Of a stretch of 64,000 nucleotides of DNA, positions 62,858 to 64,000 are shown one piece after another. The notes beneath the pieces are model-generated. The model saw only the letters and a program-made list of their open reading frames with translations, was not told where the DNA came from and did not search any database. Positions within the stretch are counted from its first letter, which is position 1; the number at the start of each line of letters is the position of its first letter. A program made the position numbers and the translations under genes. The DNA comes from Streptomyces violaceusniger Tu 4113 (lineage in GTDB: Bacteria > Actinomycetota > Actinomycetes > Streptomycetales > Streptomycetaceae). The stretch is taken from NCBI RefSeq assembly GCF_000147815.2, contig NC_015957.1, positions 7,440,001 through 7,504,000 of the forward strand, written 5' to 3'.

Positions 62858-63679
62858 CTACGGGGTGGTGAAGCCGGCGTCGATCGGCAGCGCGATACCC
62901 GTGACGTAGCGCGCCTCGTCCGAGACCAGCCAGGCGACCGCGCCGCTGACGTCGCTGGAGTCCAGCATCGTCACGTCGAGGATGTGCCCGACCTCGGCGC
63001 CGGTCGTCGGCGGCTTGGTGTGCACCGCCTTGATCGCGTCGTTGACGAGCAGCGGGGTGCGGACGCCGGTGGTGTGGATCGAGTTGACGCGGATGTTGTG
63101 CGGGCCGAGCCACCGGGTCCACGCCCGGGACAGGCCGAGCAGCGCGTGCTTGGCGGCGACGTAGCCTTCGGCGCCACCGGTCGTGCTGCCGATCTTGCCG
63201 CTCAGGCCCATCACCGAGCTGATGACGACGACGGAGCCGCCCTTGCCGTACTCGATCATCTTCGGCGCCGCGGCGTGCACGGTGTTCCACGCGCCGATCG
63301 TGTTGATCTCAAGCTGGTCCCGGAACGCCTGCTCGTTGCTCGTCGACGGATGCGCCATGCCCACCCCCGCGTTGGTGATGAGGATGTCCAGGCTGCCCAG
63401 CTCCGCGGTGCCGCGTTCGACGGCCGCCCGCAGCGCCTCCGCGTCGCGCGTGTCGGCCTGCGCCGCCACGGCCCGGCGCCCGAGCTTCTCCACCTGGGCG
63501 ACCGTCTCGGCGAGGTCGTCCTCGGAGGCGAGGGAGTAGGCCAAGGTGTCGATGTTCTGGCAGATGTCCACCAGGATCAGGTCGGCGCCTTCCTCGGCCA
63601 GCCGCAGGGCATGGCTACGGCCCTGTCCGCGCGCCGCGCCCGTGATCATGGCCACCTTGCCCTCGAGTCGTCCGGTCAT
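62858..63679 (-). CDS. SDR oxidoreductase, mycofactocin-coupled type
   Basis: 273 residues. The ATG at 63679 follows GGAGTGG; longer frames upstream lack such a site. The nucleotide motif TGAARGQG is at residues 13-20, NAG at 103-105, and the catalytic Ser155 (VVISSV), Tyr173 and Lys177 (YVAAK) are in place. The insertion NIDTLAYSLASEDDLAETV after the second strand is characteristic of mycofactocin-dependent alcohol dehydrogenases (TIGR03971-like), which hold their NAD cofactor tightly and pass electrons to mycofactocin. It oxidises an alcohol to a ketone or aldehyde. It forms a likely operon with the aldehyde dehydrogenase gene 71 nt upstream. Whether it serves the polyketide or a separate catabolic route is open. 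Confidence 0.9.
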   Translation of the reverse strand: MTGRLEGKVAMITGAARGQGRSHALRLAEEGADLILVDICQNIDTLAYSLASEDDLAETVAQVEKLGRRAVAAQADTRDAEALRAAVERGTAELGSLDILITNAGVGMAHPSTSNEQAFRDQLEINTIGAWNTVHAAAPKMIEYGKGGSVVVISSVMGLSGKIGSTTGGAEGYVAAKHALLGLSRAWTRWLGPHNIRVNSIHTTGVRTPLLVNDAIKAVHTKPPTTGAEVGHILDVTMLDSSDVSGAVAWLVSDEARYVTGIALPIDAGFTTP

Positions 63680-63750
63680 GTGTTGTCCACTCCATTTCTC
63701 ATACGTTCCTCGTAACCGCCGGGTGCCGTCCACCCGGACCCCGGCGGCGG

Positions 63751-64000
63751 TCAGGCCGGCTGGTCGACATAGATCGACTTCAGGACCTGGTAGGCGGCGA
63801 GTCCTTCCGGGCCCAGCTCGTAGCCGAGCCCGCTCGCCTTCCGGCCGCCGAGCGGCGCGACCGGATCGTTGGCATAACCGTTCACCCCGATCGAGCCGGT
63901 CCGTACCCGACGGGCGAGGGCCAGGCCACGCTCGGCGTCGGAGGTCCACACCGAACCGCCGAGGCCGTAGTCGCTGTCGTTGGCGATCGCCACCGCTTCG
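63751..64000 (-). CDS. Aldehyde dehydrogenase, C-terminal part (5' end outside window)
   Basis: The frame is open to the window edge; about 82 residues are visible. AIANDSDYGLGGSVWTSD, RRVRTGSIGVNGY and GGRKASGLGYELG are the conserved C-terminal segments of NAD(P)-dependent aldehyde dehydrogenases. The catalytic Cys and Glu lie outside. The gene precedes the SDR on the same strand, so an alcohol-to-aldehyde-to-acid pair is plausible. Confidence 0.92.
   Translation of the reverse strand, partial: EAVAIANDSDYGLGGSVWTSDAERGLALARRVRTGSIGVNGYANDPVAPLGGRKASGLGYELGPEGLAAYQVLKSIYVDQPA

Overview
The window is very GC-rich, with Streptomyces-type coding bias, a SARP regulator carrying a TTA codon, a LAL regulator and giant type I polyketide synthases (PKSs). 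It most likely comes from a Streptomyces or close relative. It reads as the edge of a specialised-metabolite cluster next to an insertion-sequence-rich arm region.

Left edge (1-4678): the 3' part of an RHS/YD-repeat polymorphic toxin with a variable C-terminal tip, followed 10 nt later by its probable immunity gene. From 4680 to about 13000 lies an IS graveyard. It holds a truncated IS701, an IS481/IS3-like element inserted into it, an IS5 scrap, an IS630 scrap, an IS3 element with intact ends and a 3-bp target duplication, a group II intron reverse-transcriptase fragment, a second IS3 scrap and an IS6 scrap. A SARP activator (7251-8081) and the tail of a short-chain dehydrogenase survive inside it.

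Centre (13273-56457): a LAL (MalT/LuxR-type) regulator, then two giant modular PKS genes transcribed leftward. The upstream gene (37924-56457) has a KSQ loading module with a methylmalonyl-type AT (propionyl starter) and modules 1-3. The downstream gene (17179-37847) has modules 4-7 and a thioesterase. The AT order is malonyl, methylmalonyl, malonyl, methylmalonyl, malonyl, methylmalonyl, malonyl. All modules have DH and KR except module 6, which has only an A-type KR. By colinearity the released chain is a C20 5-hydroxy-4,8,12-trimethyl-2,6,8,10,12,14-hexaenoic acid: a conjugated pentaene plus a separate enoate, formally C20H28O3. The downstream gene is broken in the assembly by a one-base deletion in a C-run, visible because a near-identical duplicate exists in the upstream gene. 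Large near-identical tracts (about 5 kb and 2.1 kb) show recent module duplication or gene conversion.

Right (57019-64000): an HSL-type hydrolase, a seven-bladed YVTN beta-propeller protein, a Baeyer-Villiger-type flavin monooxygenase, a nonsense-mutated IS30 element inserted at the centre of a long palindrome, a mycofactocin-type SDR and the C-terminus of an aldehyde dehydrogenase. The hydrolase, propeller and monooxygenase are the likeliest tailoring genes. A repeated heptamer CCCCTAA occurs in the non-coding DNA upstream of the LAL gene, the loading PKS gene and the hydrolase/propeller divergent region. It may be the cluster's activator site.
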